Source: Novosphingobium sp. (GTDB lineage Bacteria; Pseudomonadota; Alphaproteobacteria; Sphingomonadales; Sphingomonadaceae). Taken from it: a DNA stretch of 64,000 nucleotides. A program made the position numbers and the translations under genes. Location: contig JADLHU010000086.1 in the NCBI GenBank assembly GCA_020848655.1, forward strand, positions 1 through 64,000. The letters run 5' to 3'. The notes under the pieces are model-generated. The model saw only the letters and a program-made list of their open reading frames with translations, searched no databases and was not told where the DNA came from. Positions 10,527 to 20,457 of the stretch are shown piece by piece; within the stretch, counting starts at the first letter, position 1; each line of letters begins with the position of its first letter.

Positions 10527-12608
10527 TCAGCGCTTGCCGCGCTCGGCCTTCAGGTCGTTGGCTCGCTTGATGACATAAGCGCGGATGGCTTCGGTTTCCT
10601 CCGGCGAAAGATCCTTGCCGAAGTTCGGCATCCCGCGCGGTTCGGCCGCGCCTTGCAGGACGAAGCCCGCGAAGGCGGCCTTGTCGCCGATCATGGCCGA
10701 CATCCTGAGGTCCGGTACTCCGCCCTTGTTCACGCCGGTATCGCCGTGACACATCCAGCACCGCGTGTGGAACAGCGTGCGCCCCCGGGCGATCACCGCG
10801 TCGGATGCGGTGACGGCGGGCGGATCGAACGGCATGGACTGTTCTGCCGGAAGCACGGGCAGCTTGCCGGTGCCGCCCAAGCGGAACGTGACCACACGGT
10901 TGACCTTGGGCAATTGCGCCTTGTCCAGCGCCGCGCCCATGTTGAGCGGCAGGATGCCCCCCCAGCCGACCGCCACCGAGATATATTGCACGCCGCGCAC
11001 CGAATAGGTGATCGGCGGGGCGACGACGCCGGAATCGAGGTTGATCGACCAGAGCTTGCGGCCGTTGGTCGCGTCATAGGCGGCGAATTCGCCCGTGCCG
11101 TTGCCTTCGAACACGAGGCCCGACGCGGTTGACAGCACGCCGCCGTTCCACGGCGTGTCGAGCGGCACCGACCAGACTTTCCGGCGCTTGACCGGATCCC
11201 ACGCGATGAGCGCCCCCTTGACCGACTTGCCGATCTCGGCCCGGATCGCCGGGTCTTCCGGCATCGAACTGCGCGCCGGGTCCTGCCCGGTGTTCCAGCC
11301 GCGCGGATCGTAGCGGAACGCCCCTGGCTTGTCGGAGACATAGGGATAGGCCATTTCCGCGATCGGGAAATAGACGAGACCGGTGTTCGGGTTGAAGCTC
11401 ATCGGCTGCCAGCTATGCCCGCCGGCGGGCGAAGGCAGGCCCATGAACGGCTCGCCCGTCGTGCTGTAGCGCGCCGCTGGCACGATATTGGGCCGCCCGG
11501 TCTTGGGATCGAGGCCCGTGGTCCAACTGACCGGCACGTACGGCGTGCCCGAGATGAACTGGCCGTTGGTGCGATCGAGCACGTAGAAATGGCCGTTCTT
11601 CGGCGCCTGCATCAGCACCTTGCGCGGCTTGCTGTCGATCGTCAGATCGGCAAGGATCATGTGCTGGGTGGCGGTATAGTCCCACTCGTCGCCGGGCACT
11701 TCCTGGAAATGCCAGACATATTCGCCGGTCGAGGGACGCAGCGCCACGATCGAGGAGACGAAAAGGTTGTCACCCTTGCCCTGGCTGCGCAGCTTGTAGT
11801 CCCACGGACCGCCGTTGCCGACGCCGATGTAGAGCAAGTCGAGATCGGCATCATAGGCCATCGAATCCCATGCGGTGCCACCACCGCCGTATTTCCACCA
11901 TTCACCGCTCCAGGTGCCGGCGGCCATTTCCATCGCTTTGTTCTCGAAGCCCTTCTTCGGATCGCCCGGCACGGTGTAGAAGCGCCAGGCCTGCCTGCCG
12001 GTGGCGATGTCGTAAGCGGTGACATAGCCGCGCACGCCGTATTCGGCGCCGCCGTTGCCGATCACCACTTTGTCCTTCACCACGCGCGGCGCGCCGGTGA
12101 TGGTGTAGGACTTGTCCTTGTCGGTGGTCTGCACGCTCCAGACCGGCTTGCCGGTCCTGGCGTCGAGCGCGATCAGGCGCCCGTCGAGCACACTGACGAT
12201 GACCTTGCCCTGCGCATAGGCGACCCCGCGGTTGACCACGTCGCAGCAGCCCTTGCGAGCGACGGCGCCGTCGATCTCGGGATCGAACTCCCACAGCTTC
12301 CGGCCGCTCACCGCGTCGAGCGCGAGCACCTTGCTCCAGGGACCAGAGGCATACATCACCCCGTCGACGACGATCGGGGTGCCTTCGACGCCGCGCAGCG
12401 AGCGAGCGTCGAAATCGGCGTACCAGGCCACCTTCAGCTCCGAGACATTGCCCGGCGTGATCTCTTCCAGCGCGCTGAACCGCTTCTCGCCCGCATCGAG
12501 GCCATGCAGCGCCCAATCGACGTCCGCCGCCGTCTTGTGACCCTGCGAACATCCCGCTGCCGCCAGTGCGAGCAGGACCGCCGCGCACCACTGATTGGTC
12601 AATTTCAT
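10527..12608 (-). CDS. PQQ-dependent quinohemoprotein alcohol dehydrogenase with C-terminal cytochrome c domain
   Basis: Beta-propeller repeats, vicinal Cys (ARKGCCDVVNRG), heme motif CWMCH, signal sequence ending LAAAGC. Confidence 0.92.
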   Translation of the reverse strand: MKLTNQWCAAVLLALAAAGCSQGHKTAADVDWALHGLDAGEKRFSALEEITPGNVSELKVAWYADFDARSLRGVEGTPIVVDGVMYASGPWSKVLALDAVSGRKLWEFDPEIDGAVARKGCCDVVNRGVAYAQGKVIVSVLDGRLIALDARTGKPVWSVQTTDKDKSYTITGAPRVVKDKVVIGNGGAEYGVRGYVTAYDIATGRQAWRFYTVPGDPKKGFENKAMEMAAGTWSGEWWKYGGGGTAWDSMAYDADLDLLYIGVGNGGPWDYKLRSQGKGDNLFVSSIVALRPSTGEYVWHFQEVPGDEWDYTATQHMILADLTIDSKPRKVLMQAPKNGHFYVLDRTNGQFISGTPYVPVSWTTGLDPKTGRPNIVPAARYSTTGEPFMGLPSPAGGHSWQPMSFNPNTGLVYFPIAEMAYPYVSDKPGAFRYDPRGWNTGQDPARSSMPEDPAIRAEIGKSVKGALIAWDPVKRRKVWSVPLDTPWNGGVLSTASGLVFEGNGTGEFAAYDATNGRKLWSINLDSGVVAPPITYSVRGVQYISVAVGWGGILPLNMGAALDKAQLPKVNRVVTFRLGGTGKLPVLPAEQSMPFDPPAVTASDAVIARGRTLFHTRCWMCHGDTGVNKGGVPDLRMSAMIGDKAAFAGFVLQGAAEPRGMPNFGKDLSPEETEAIRAYVIKRANDLKAERGKR

Positions 12609-12692
12609 TGCCTGAATCCGTCTCGGCGCTGACCGCGCCCGTTCATTCCGAAAGCGAACAGGCGGGCGCCGCGCGGCGCCCGCCTCCACCGG

Positions 12693-14963
12693 TCACATCG
12701 AGAAGCCGAGCTTCACGTACCACTGGCGCCCGCGATCGAAGCTTTCCTGATAGAAGCCGAACGAGGGCTGGTAATCGCCGTAAGTGCGGAATTTCCTGTC
12801 GGTCAGGTTGTCCACGCCCACGGTCAGCGCATAGATGCCGTGGTTGTAGCGGATGCTCGAATTGATCAGGCTGTAGCCCTTCTGGTAAAGATAGGGGAAG
12901 TTGATGCCATTGGCATTGGTGAAGAAGCCTGAACGATAGGACCAGTCGACGCGCGGGACGAGCGTGTCCTCGCCGAACTCGAAGGTCTTTTCGGCGGATG
13001 CGCTCAGCGTCCACTTCGACACCAGCACGAACCTGGAATCGAGCGTCAGGCCCTGCACGCTGTTGTCCAGTTCGCGGTACTTGGCGTCGGTCAGGCCCGC
13101 TGCCGCGTTGAAGCGCCAGCCACCGCCGGGCGCGAGGTTGCCTTCCAGTTCGAAGCCGCGAATGCGCGCCTTGCCCGCGTTGGTATAGAACGGGCCGATG
13201 CGCGTGCTGTCGGCGACCAGCAACTGCATGTCGTTGTAATCCATCTGGAACACCGCGCCGTTGAGGCGGAAGCGGTTGCCAAGGCCCGACAGCTTGAAGC
13301 CGGCTTCATAGGACGTGACCTTTTCCGGCTGGAACGTCGGCAGCGTCGGCTCGGGCGCGGACAGGCGCTGGGTGAAGCCACCGCCCTTGAACCCTTGCGA
13401 ATAGGTCACGTACGTCATCAGGTCGTCGGTCAGGTGGTAGGCCACGTTGACCATCGGCGTCCACTTGCCGGAATTGTTGGAATAGGCGCGCTTGGGGACG
13501 ATGTAGCTGCCCGGCGCCGCAACGAAGTACGGCGGAAAATCGCTGATGACGAACTGGTCCGGCGTGAACTTCTTGTTGTCCTTGGTGTAGCGGATGCCCG
13601 CCGTCACATCGAGCTTCGACGTGGCATGCCAGGTGCCTTGCGCGAAGCCGGCCCAGCTCTTGTAGTTGAAGTAGCCGCCGCTTTGCTGGTCAAGGACGAG
13701 GAAGTTGACCGGGTTGATGTCCTGCCCGGTTTCCTTGAAGAAATAGGCGCCGACGATGTAATCGAGCACGCCCGGCACCTTGCCGACGATCTGCAGTTCC
13801 TGGGTGAACTGCTTCTGGCGGAATTCGTTCTCTACCGCGTTGATATCCAGGTTCGAACCATCGCGATCCTGCCCGAAGGCACCGCTGGTGTGGCGGTAGG
13901 ACGTGATCGACTTCAGTTGCATGTGATCGGCAAGATCGACCACGGCGGTGAAGGCGGTCGACCAGACCTCGATGTCCGAATACGTCGGATCGGTGCCGTA
14001 GAAGGTGTCCTTGCTGAAGAAGCGCGAATTGTAACAGCCGGCCGTGTTGAGGTTGGCCGCGGTATAGCAGCCCGCCGGATTGCCCGGCGCCGTGAGCGTG
14101 CCCATGGCGATCGCGTTGTTCAGCGTCACCATGCTGCCGGCTTCGTTCTGGTTGATACCGGTGACGACGACGGGCGCGCCATTGCTCTTGTCGCGCATGT
14201 AGTCGGCGGCAAGCGTCAGGTCGACGGTCGGCGCCGGACGCCAGCGCAGCGCGCCACGCACGGTCTTGGTGTCCTGGTTGCCCAGCTTGCCCTTCTGGTA
14301 AGGCGCATCGACATAACCGTCCTGGCTGAACAGGCCCGCGCCCAGCTTGGCCGAGAGCGTCTCGGTCAGCGGGCCGGCGACGAAGCCGCGCACATTGATG
14401 CGATCATCGATGCCGTACTTGATGTCGCCCTTGGCCACAAAGTGGTCGTCGGGCTGGATCGAGGTTATGTTGACCGCGCCGCCGATGGTGTTGCGGCCGA
14501 ACAGCGTGCCTTGCGGCCCGCGCAGCACTTCGACCGACTGCACGTCGATCATGTCGAACACGCCGCCGACCGAACGGCCAAGATAGACGCCGTCGACATA
14601 GATGCCGACGCCCGGATCGACGCCGGGCGCGAAGTCGTTCTGGCCGATGCCGCGGATATAGACCGCCGCGTTCGAGGCAACGCCGCTGTTGGCCGGCACG
14701 TTCGAGAAGCTGAGGTTCGGTGTGAAATCGGCGATGCGGCTGACCTGGGTGATGCCCTGCGCTTCGAGCCGCTCGCCACTGTAGGCGCTGATCGAGATCG
14801 GCGTGTCCTGCAGGTTCTCGGTCTGCTTGCGCGCCGTGACGGTGATTTCCTCAAGCGTATTGGCGCTGTCCTGGGCATGGGCCGGAACGGCCACGATGCC
14901 CATGGCGCTGGCGGCCAGAAGTGATGCCCTCATGAACCGCTGTCGTGCGGATGTGCGTGTCAT
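12693..14963 (-). CDS. TonB-dependent receptor
   Basis: Signal peptide, TonB-box-like LEEITVTARK, plug domain VEVLRGPQGTLFGRNTIGGAVNI, C-terminal beta strand ending YVKLGFSM. Confidence 0.95.
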   Translation of the reverse strand: MTRTSARQRFMRASLLAASAMGIVAVPAHAQDSANTLEEITVTARKQTENLQDTPISISAYSGERLEAQGITQVSRIADFTPNLSFSNVPANSGVASNAAVYIRGIGQNDFAPGVDPGVGIYVDGVYLGRSVGGVFDMIDVQSVEVLRGPQGTLFGRNTIGGAVNITSIQPDDHFVAKGDIKYGIDDRINVRGFVAGPLTETLSAKLGAGLFSQDGYVDAPYQKGKLGNQDTKTVRGALRWRPAPTVDLTLAADYMRDKSNGAPVVVTGINQNEAGSMVTLNNAIAMGTLTAPGNPAGCYTAANLNTAGCYNSRFFSKDTFYGTDPTYSDIEVWSTAFTAVVDLADHMQLKSITSYRHTSGAFGQDRDGSNLDINAVENEFRQKQFTQELQIVGKVPGVLDYIVGAYFFKETGQDINPVNFLVLDQQSGGYFNYKSWAGFAQGTWHATSKLDVTAGIRYTKDNKKFTPDQFVISDFPPYFVAAPGSYIVPKRAYSNNSGKWTPMVNVAYHLTDDLMTYVTYSQGFKGGGFTQRLSAPEPTLPTFQPEKVTSYEAGFKLSGLGNRFRLNGAVFQMDYNDMQLLVADSTRIGPFYTNAGKARIRGFELEGNLAPGGGWRFNAAAGLTDAKYRELDNSVQGLTLDSRFVLVSKWTLSASAEKTFEFGEDTLVPRVDWSYRSGFFTNANGINFPYLYQKGYSLINSSIRYNHGIYALTVGVDNLTDRKFRTYGDYQPSFGFYQESFDRGRQWYVKLGFSM

Positions 14964-15158
14964 TATACCCTCCTTGGAGTCGGATTTACTGCCGGACGTT
15001 TCCCTGCGAACGGTTCCGGGCTTCCGCCGGATTTCGTCGTTGTCAGGTTCTCAAGAGGGCGGCCCGGGCGCTAGCCGCGAAGGGTAGCGAATGTGCGAAA
15101 TGGGAAGCAAAGCGACGCGCATTGGCGCATGCAATTAGTAGATTTTGCACGCTTTTCG

Positions 15159-15178
15159 TTTGGCCGGTTATGGCCAAA
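15159..15178. promoter_or_regulatory. Inverted repeat TTTGGCC-N6-GGCCAAA in the TonB-receptor/AraC divergent intergenic region (candidate operator)
   Basis: Perfect 7-bp arms, 6-nt spacer, AT-richer intergenic region. Confidence 0.4.
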
Positions 15179-15345
15179 ACCCCCTGAAATAACATTAAAT
15201 CCCGGAACTACAAAGCGGATCGCAGCCAGAACCACTTGACAATTCAACTAATTCAAGGTCCATTTTGCGTTTCGCAGTAAGCGACTGGATGCGTATCATG
15301 ATCGAGGCGATCCGGCGCCGTCAACCGTCCGCAAGGAGGCTGGAA

Positions 15346-16338
15346 ATGCTGTCAGTTCAGAATGGATCGTCGCAGGCCGTCACTCGCCAGTTCCAGTCGA
15401 GCCAGCCAGACGAAGTGATCGATTATGTGGCGCGCAATCTCTCGCCGCACAGGATGAACGTCACGAACCCATCGAACATGGCGGCAAGCCTGCAGTGCAT
15501 GCGCGTGGCGGGTGTGCAGATCGTCGATATCCGGTACGGCACCGATGTGTCGATCGATGCCGAGGACCTGGGCGACCAGTTCCTGATTCACGCCGGCGTC
15601 AGCGGGGTATCGAAGGTCACGTCTGGCGGGCGGGCCGCGCAGATCACGCCAGCCAATATCTATATCACATCCCCGGGCCGCAGTTCGCGCATCCATATGC
15701 CCGCGCAGTGCCGCCACATTGCCGCGCGCATCGCCGCATCGACGTTCGAAACCCACCTTGCCGGCGCGATGAACGTGACGATGAACCGCCCGCTGGTGTT
15801 CCACGGCGCGCGCGAGGAGGACCACAATCTGCCGGCCGCCTGGCGCCAGTTGCTCCACCACATCGTCAGCCAGTGCACGCTTGCCCCCGCGCTGATGAGC
15901 GAGCCACGCATCCAGCGCCAGTATTCGATGCTGATGCTGGAGATGCTGCTGGGCGGCTATGCCAACAGCTATTCCGACCAGATCGCGCGGCAGGGCAACG
16001 ACATCGCCCCGCGCCACGTGCGCAAGGCCCGCGAGATCATCCACGAATCGATCGAGGACAGTGTTTCCGTGGCGGACATCGCCGCGCAAGTCGGCGTCAG
16101 CACGCGCAGCCTGCAGAACGGCTTTCGCCAGTTCCTGGGCGTCACGCCGGCCGAATACGTGCGCCGCCACCGGCTCGAACGCCTGCACACGGTGCTCAAG
16201 GACGCGCCGCCCGACAGCAGCGTGACCGAACTGATGCTCGAATGCGGGATCGTCAATTTCGGCCGCTTCGCCAACTACTATCGTCGCCAGTACGGCTGCC
16301 GCCCTTCCGACACGCTGCGCGGGCTGGCCCTCGGTTGA
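15346..16338 (+). CDS. AraC/XylS-family transcriptional regulator
   Basis: C-terminal double HTH SVADIAAQVGVSTRSLQNGFRQFLGVTPAEYVRRHRLERLH; AAGGAGG upstream of ATG 15346 (longer ORF starts 15265). Confidence 0.88.
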   Translation: MLSVQNGSSQAVTRQFQSSQPDEVIDYVARNLSPHRMNVTNPSNMAASLQCMRVAGVQIVDIRYGTDVSIDAEDLGDQFLIHAGVSGVSKVTSGGRAAQITPANIYITSPGRSSRIHMPAQCRHIAARIAASTFETHLAGAMNVTMNRPLVFHGAREEDHNLPAAWRQLLHHIVSQCTLAPALMSEPRIQRQYSMLMLEMLLGGYANSYSDQIARQGNDIAPRHVRKAREIIHESIEDSVSVADIAAQVGVSTRSLQNGFRQFLGVTPAEYVRRHRLERLHTVLKDAPPDSSVTELMLECGIVNFGRFANYYRRQYGCRPSDTLRGLALG

Positions 16339-16401
16339 TCCGGCCGGTGGGTGCCGAGCCGAGGCGTCAGACGCCCCTCGCCCCGCCCCCCGGCCGCACC
16401 C

Positions 16402-16965
16402 TCAGCGAACCAGCGAAGTCATCAGCACCGACTGCGCGATGAGCGACTTGGTCCAGTCGTTCGGCAGGTCGGCGATGAACAGGTTTTCGGTGCGGTAGCG
16501 GGCGATCTTCCAACCCATTGGCGTCTCGCGGAAAAACACGTGCAGACGGCTGGAACGCAGGATCGATGTGCCGTCGTCATGGATCCACGGCTGGAACTGC
16601 ACCCACTGGCCTTCGGCGCCTTCCGCCGTCGCCTGCACTTGCTCCGAACAGACGTAGTGCGTGTTGAACACCTGCCTGGGATCGCGCGCGGCATAGAAGC
16701 GGCCCATGTGCGCCGCGATCTCGGCAGGGCCGTTGTGGCGGCCGAACTGCGCGCCGTGCGCGCCGCCCACGCCTTCCCAGATCGCGTCCTCGGTAAACAG
16801 GTCGCCGATCATCACGGCGCGCTCCTCGGCCGACATCTCGCCTTCGGGAAGGGGCGAATCGCACAGGAACATGTAGCGCCCCAGAACCCGCCGCGCCGCC
16901 GCCTCCGCCTTGAGCGCGGCGACATCCTGCCGAAGCTGCGCGACCGCTGCTGCCAAGTCTTCCAT
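16402..16965 (-). CDS. SnoaL-like / NTF2-fold protein (IacI-like candidate)
   Basis: FTEDAIWEGVGG, FNTHYVCSEQVQ..., WKIARYRTENLFIAD; start trimmed to MEDLAAAV. Confidence 0.75.
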   Translation of the reverse strand: MEDLAAAVAQLRQDVAALKAEAAARRVLGRYMFLCDSPLPEGEMSAEERAVMIGDLFTEDAIWEGVGGAHGAQFGRHNGPAEIAAHMGRFYAARDPRQVFNTHYVCSEQVQATAEGAEGQWVQFQPWIHDDGTSILRSSRLHVFFRETPMGWKIARYRTENLFIADLPNDWTKSLIAQSVLMTSLVR

Positions 16966-17124
16966 GGGTGATCCTTCGAATGTCCAAAACCTGCCGGCCA
17001 TCCTAGGGCGAGCCTGCCAGGCCGGCCACTCCCGTCGACGCGAAAACCCAGCATTTCTGCGCGTTTCGGACAAATCCTGCGCCCCCCGTACAGAGGTGCG
17101 CGACAGGGCGGGGTAGACAGCGGA

Positions 17125-18189
17125 ATGCACGATTTCCGCTATGCCGCGCTGCCTTCGCACGTCGTGTTCGGAGCCGGCGTGATCGGCACCCTGGCCGACG
17201 AACTCGACCGCCTGGGCCTCGGGCGCCTCGTCGTCGTTTCGACGGCGGGACAGCGCGCTGCGGCGCGATCCATCGGCCGGTGGATCGGTGCGCGCTGCGC
17301 CGGCTATTTCGCGGGCGCGGCGATGCACACGCCGGTCGACGTCACGCGCCACGCGCTGGCCCGGATCGCCCCGCTCGATGCCGACGGGCTGATCGCGTTC
17401 GGCGGCGGATCGGCGATCGGCCTGTCAAAGGCCATCGCCCTGCGCACCGGCCTGCCGCAGATCGCCATCCCGACGACATATACCGGATCGGAAATGACGC
17501 CGATCTTGGGCGAGACGGAAAATGGTCTGAAAACAACGCAGTCCGCCGCGATCATCCAGCCCGGTACGGTGCTTTACGATCCCGACCTGACAATGGACCT
17601 GCCGGTGTCGGTTTCGGGGGTCAGCGGTCTCAACGCCATGGCCCACGCGGTCGAAGCGCTTTATGCACGCAACGGCAATCCGATCACCAGCCTGATGGCG
17701 GCCGAAGGCGTGCGCGTTCTGGCCCGTGCCCTGCCCGTGATCGCCACCACGCCGGGCGATCGCCAGGCCCGCTCCGATGCGCTTTACGGCGCGTGGCTGT
17801 GCGGCGTGTGCCTGGGCACCGTGGGCATGGCATTGCACCACAAGATCTGCCACGCGCTGGGCGGCACGTTCGGCCTGCCCCATGCGCAGACCCACGCGGT
17901 GATGCTGCCCCACGTGCTTGCCTACAACGCGCCCGCTGCGCCCGATGCCATGGCCGCGCTCGCCGCCGCGTTGGGCGATGCCGATCCGGCGCGCGCGCTG
18001 TTCGAGATCGGCCGCACGGTCGGTGCGCCCGCCGGCTTGCGCGCGCTGGGCATGGCCGAAAGCGACATCGACCGTGCGCTCGCGCTGGTGCTGGCCAATC
18101 CCTACTGGAACCCGCGCCCGCTCGAACGCGGGGCGCTGCGCGCGATGCTGGCGCGCGCCTGGGCGGGATCACCCCCGGCAAGCGAGTAA
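17125..18189 (+). CDS. Maleylacetate reductase (iron-containing alcohol dehydrogenase family)
   Basis: FRYAALPSHVVFGAG, GGGSAIGLSKAIALRTGLPQIAIPTTYTGSEMTPILGETENGLKTTQ, HHKICHALGGTFGLPHAQTHAVMLPH. Confidence 0.92.
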   Translation: MHDFRYAALPSHVVFGAGVIGTLADELDRLGLGRLVVVSTAGQRAAARSIGRWIGARCAGYFAGAAMHTPVDVTRHALARIAPLDADGLIAFGGGSAIGLSKAIALRTGLPQIAIPTTYTGSEMTPILGETENGLKTTQSAAIIQPGTVLYDPDLTMDLPVSVSGVSGLNAMAHAVEALYARNGNPITSLMAAEGVRVLARALPVIATTPGDRQARSDALYGAWLCGVCLGTVGMALHHKICHALGGTFGLPHAQTHAVMLPHVLAYNAPAAPDAMAALAAALGDADPARALFEIGRTVGAPAGLRALGMAESDIDRALALVLANPYWNPRPLERGALRAMLARAWAGSPPASE

Positions 18190-18214
18190 CCCCAGAAAAC
18201 AAGAGAGGAAATCC

Positions 18215-19075
18215 ATGATCGACACCACCGCCGCCTATTTCGATGCCGGCCGCTCCGCCGCGATCGTCAATGCCCGCATGGGGCCGGAAACCGACCCGCG
18301 CCTGCGCGAGGTTATGACAATCTTCGTGCGCCACCTTCATGCCGCCGTGCGCGAGGCGCGCCTGACCGGCGAGGAGTGGATGCGCGGCATCGAATTCCTG
18401 ACCGCCATCGGCCAGATGTGCAGCGACTGGCGGCAGGAATACGTGCTTTTCTCCGACGTTCTGGGCGTTTCGATGCTCGTCGACGCGCTCAATCACCAGC
18501 GTCCCGAAGGCTCGACCGAGAACACCGTGCTGGGCCCGTTCCACGTCGCGAAAGCGCCGCGCTATGCCAATGGCGCGAACATCTGCCTGGATGGCAAGGG
18601 CGAGAAAATGCTGGTCCGGGGCCGCATCACCGACAACGCCGGCCGTCCCGTTTCCGGGGCGAGCGTGGACGTGTGGCAAGCCAACGACAATGGCTTCTAC
18701 GATGTCCAGCAGCCGGGGGTTCAGCCGGCGATGAACCTGCGCGGCATCTTCACCACCGATGCGGACGGGAGCTACGGCTTCTACAGTGTGCGGCCGCGCT
18801 TCTACCCCATCCCCGACGATGGCCCGGTGGGCAAGCTGCTGGCCATGCTGGGCCGCCACCCCAATCGCGCCGCACACCTGCATTTCATCATCGAAGCAAA
18901 GGGTTACGAGCGCGTGGTCACGCACATCTTCACGCCCGACTGCCCCTATCTGGCCGAGGATGCGGTGTTCGGCGTCAAGCAATCGCTGATCGCCGACGTC
19001 CGCCGGGCCGAAGAAAACCGCGAGGATGGCGCGCTGTGGCTGGTGGATTGGGACTTCGTCCTGGCCCCGCACTGA
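18215..19075 (+). CDS. Intradiol ring-cleavage dioxygenase, hydroxyquinol 1,2-dioxygenase type
   Basis: LGVSMLVDALN, STENTVLGPFHV, VDVWQANDNGFYDVQ, FYPIPDDGPVGKLL, RAAHLHFIIEA; downstream of maleylacetate reductase. Confidence 0.88.
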   Translation: MIDTTAAYFDAGRSAAIVNARMGPETDPRLREVMTIFVRHLHAAVREARLTGEEWMRGIEFLTAIGQMCSDWRQEYVLFSDVLGVSMLVDALNHQRPEGSTENTVLGPFHVAKAPRYANGANICLDGKGEKMLVRGRITDNAGRPVSGASVDVWQANDNGFYDVQQPGVQPAMNLRGIFTTDADGSYGFYSVRPRFYPIPDDGPVGKLLAMLGRHPNRAAHLHFIIEAKGYERVVTHIFTPDCPYLAEDAVFGVKQSLIADVRRAEENREDGALWLVDWDFVLAPH

Positions 19076-19198
19076 ACGACACCTAAAGGCACCAGAAGGC
19101 TGCTGAACAACGTTGAAGCGCACCACAGGCCCAGCCGCGAGCGGTCGAGAACGCCGGCGCAGCGGAAATCGCGCCTCCCCGCGCCATTAAGTTGCAAA

Positions 19199-19208
19199 TT
19201 CATTTGAA
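19199..19208. promoter_or_regulatory. Candidate operator TTCATTTGAA within the palindrome AAATTCA-TT-TGAATTT (19196-19211), upstream of the SDR gene
   Basis: Perfect dyad, 35 bp before the start codon; matches TTCAnnTGAA at the other sites. Confidence 0.5.
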
Positions 19209-19243
19209 TTTAGTATTTCCTACCTGCAAATCTGGAGAATCCG

Positions 19244-19996
19244 ATGTCCAATCCGTCGCCCGATGTCGCCGTCGTCACGGGCGCTGCCCGCGGGCTGGGC
19301 GCGAGCATCGCGACCGCGCTGCTGAAGGCCGGCTATCGCGTCGCCGTCACCGATATTTCCGAGGACGCGCTGGCCGCCTTCGCCGCGCCCGATGGCATCG
19401 CCGCCGACCGCGTGCTGACACTGGTGCTCGACGTGCGCGAGAAGGCCGGGTTCGAAGCCGCGCTTGCCCGGATCGTGGACACCTGGGGCGCCGCGCACGT
19501 GCTGGTGAACTGCGCCGCGCTGACGCGCACCACGCCGCTGTTCGACATTGCGCCCGAGGAATTCACCGAGGTGATGACCGTGAACCTGGGCAGCGTCTTC
19601 GTGGGCAGCCAGGTGTTCGGCGCGCATTTTCGCGACCAGGGCTATGGCCGCATCATCAACATCGCCTCGCTCGCCGCGCAGAACGGCGGCACCGCCACCG
19701 GCGCGCACTATGCGGCATCGAAAGGCGCGATCGTGACGCTGACCAAGGTGTTCGCACGCGAGCTGGCGGCGGCGGGCGTCACCGTCAACGCCATCGCCCC
19801 CGGCCCGCTCGACGTGCCGCTGCTGCGCGAAATCCTGCCGGCCGAAAAGCTGGCGGGCGTGCCCGGCATGATCCCGGTGGGCCATCTGGGCGATCCCGGC
19901 TTCATCGGCAAGATCGCCTGCCTGCTGGCGGATCGCGACGCCAGTTCGATGACCGGCGCCACGCTCGACGCCAATGGCGGCCTCTACGTGCGCTGA
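19244..19996 (+). CDS. SDR family oxidoreductase (IacE-like candidate)
   Basis: VVTGAARGLGASIATALL, active site ...GAHYAASKGAIVTLTKVFA. Confidence 0.88.
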   Translation: MSNPSPDVAVVTGAARGLGASIATALLKAGYRVAVTDISEDALAAFAAPDGIAADRVLTLVLDVREKAGFEAALARIVDTWGAAHVLVNCAALTRTTPLFDIAPEEFTEVMTVNLGSVFVGSQVFGAHFRDQGYGRIINIASLAAQNGGTATGAHYAASKGAIVTLTKVFARELAAAGVTVNAIAPGPLDVPLLREILPAEKLAGVPGMIPVGHLGDPGFIGKIACLLADRDASSMTGATLDANGGLYVR

Positions 19997-20063
19997 TAGA
20001 GCCAGGCCGATCCGGCCCCAGCATCAGCATCAGCAGCGCTAGGGATGCTGCGGCCGCTGTGCC

Positions 20064-20420
20064 CTATTCCGGCATGACCAGTTCGCGGCCAAGGCGCGCT
20101 TCGACGCGCAGGTACTTCCACAGGCGATATTCGCCGACTTCGATGGTGCGGAACAGGTTGCACACCGCCACGGCGGTGGCGCGGTCTGGCACGTCGGCCA
20201 GGATGTAGAAGGTCCAGGGCCAGCCGTTGGGCGACGTGCCCACCATCGTCTCGTCGTCATCGAAGGTGCCCAGCACCTCGACGCCGGGCGTATCGCGGAT
20301 CTGGCGCAGCAACTGGCCGGTCGCCTTCAGCACGGTCGGGATTTCGGCGCCGGGCAGGTCGAAGAAATTCTGCAGCACCGCGCCGCAGAACAGCGCACGG
20401 ATCTTCTTGGGTTCAGGCAT
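20064..20420 (-). CDS. Small IacB-like protein
   Basis: 118 aa, ALFCGAVLQNFFDLPG..., directly downstream of the IacA-like gene. Confidence 0.6.
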   Translation of the reverse strand: MPEPKKIRALFCGAVLQNFFDLPGAEIPTVLKATGQLLRQIRDTPGVEVLGTFDDDETMVGTSPNGWPWTFYILADVPDRATAVAVCNLFRTIEVGEYRLWKYLRVEARLGRELVMPE

Positions 20421-20457
20421 GACGGTCCTCGTTCAGGGCAGGAAATGGCACGGCGCC

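Noticed and set aside
11415-12632. 405-aa plus-strand ORF
   Set aside because: Antisense to the PQQ dehydrogenase, which has clear catalytic and heme motifs.
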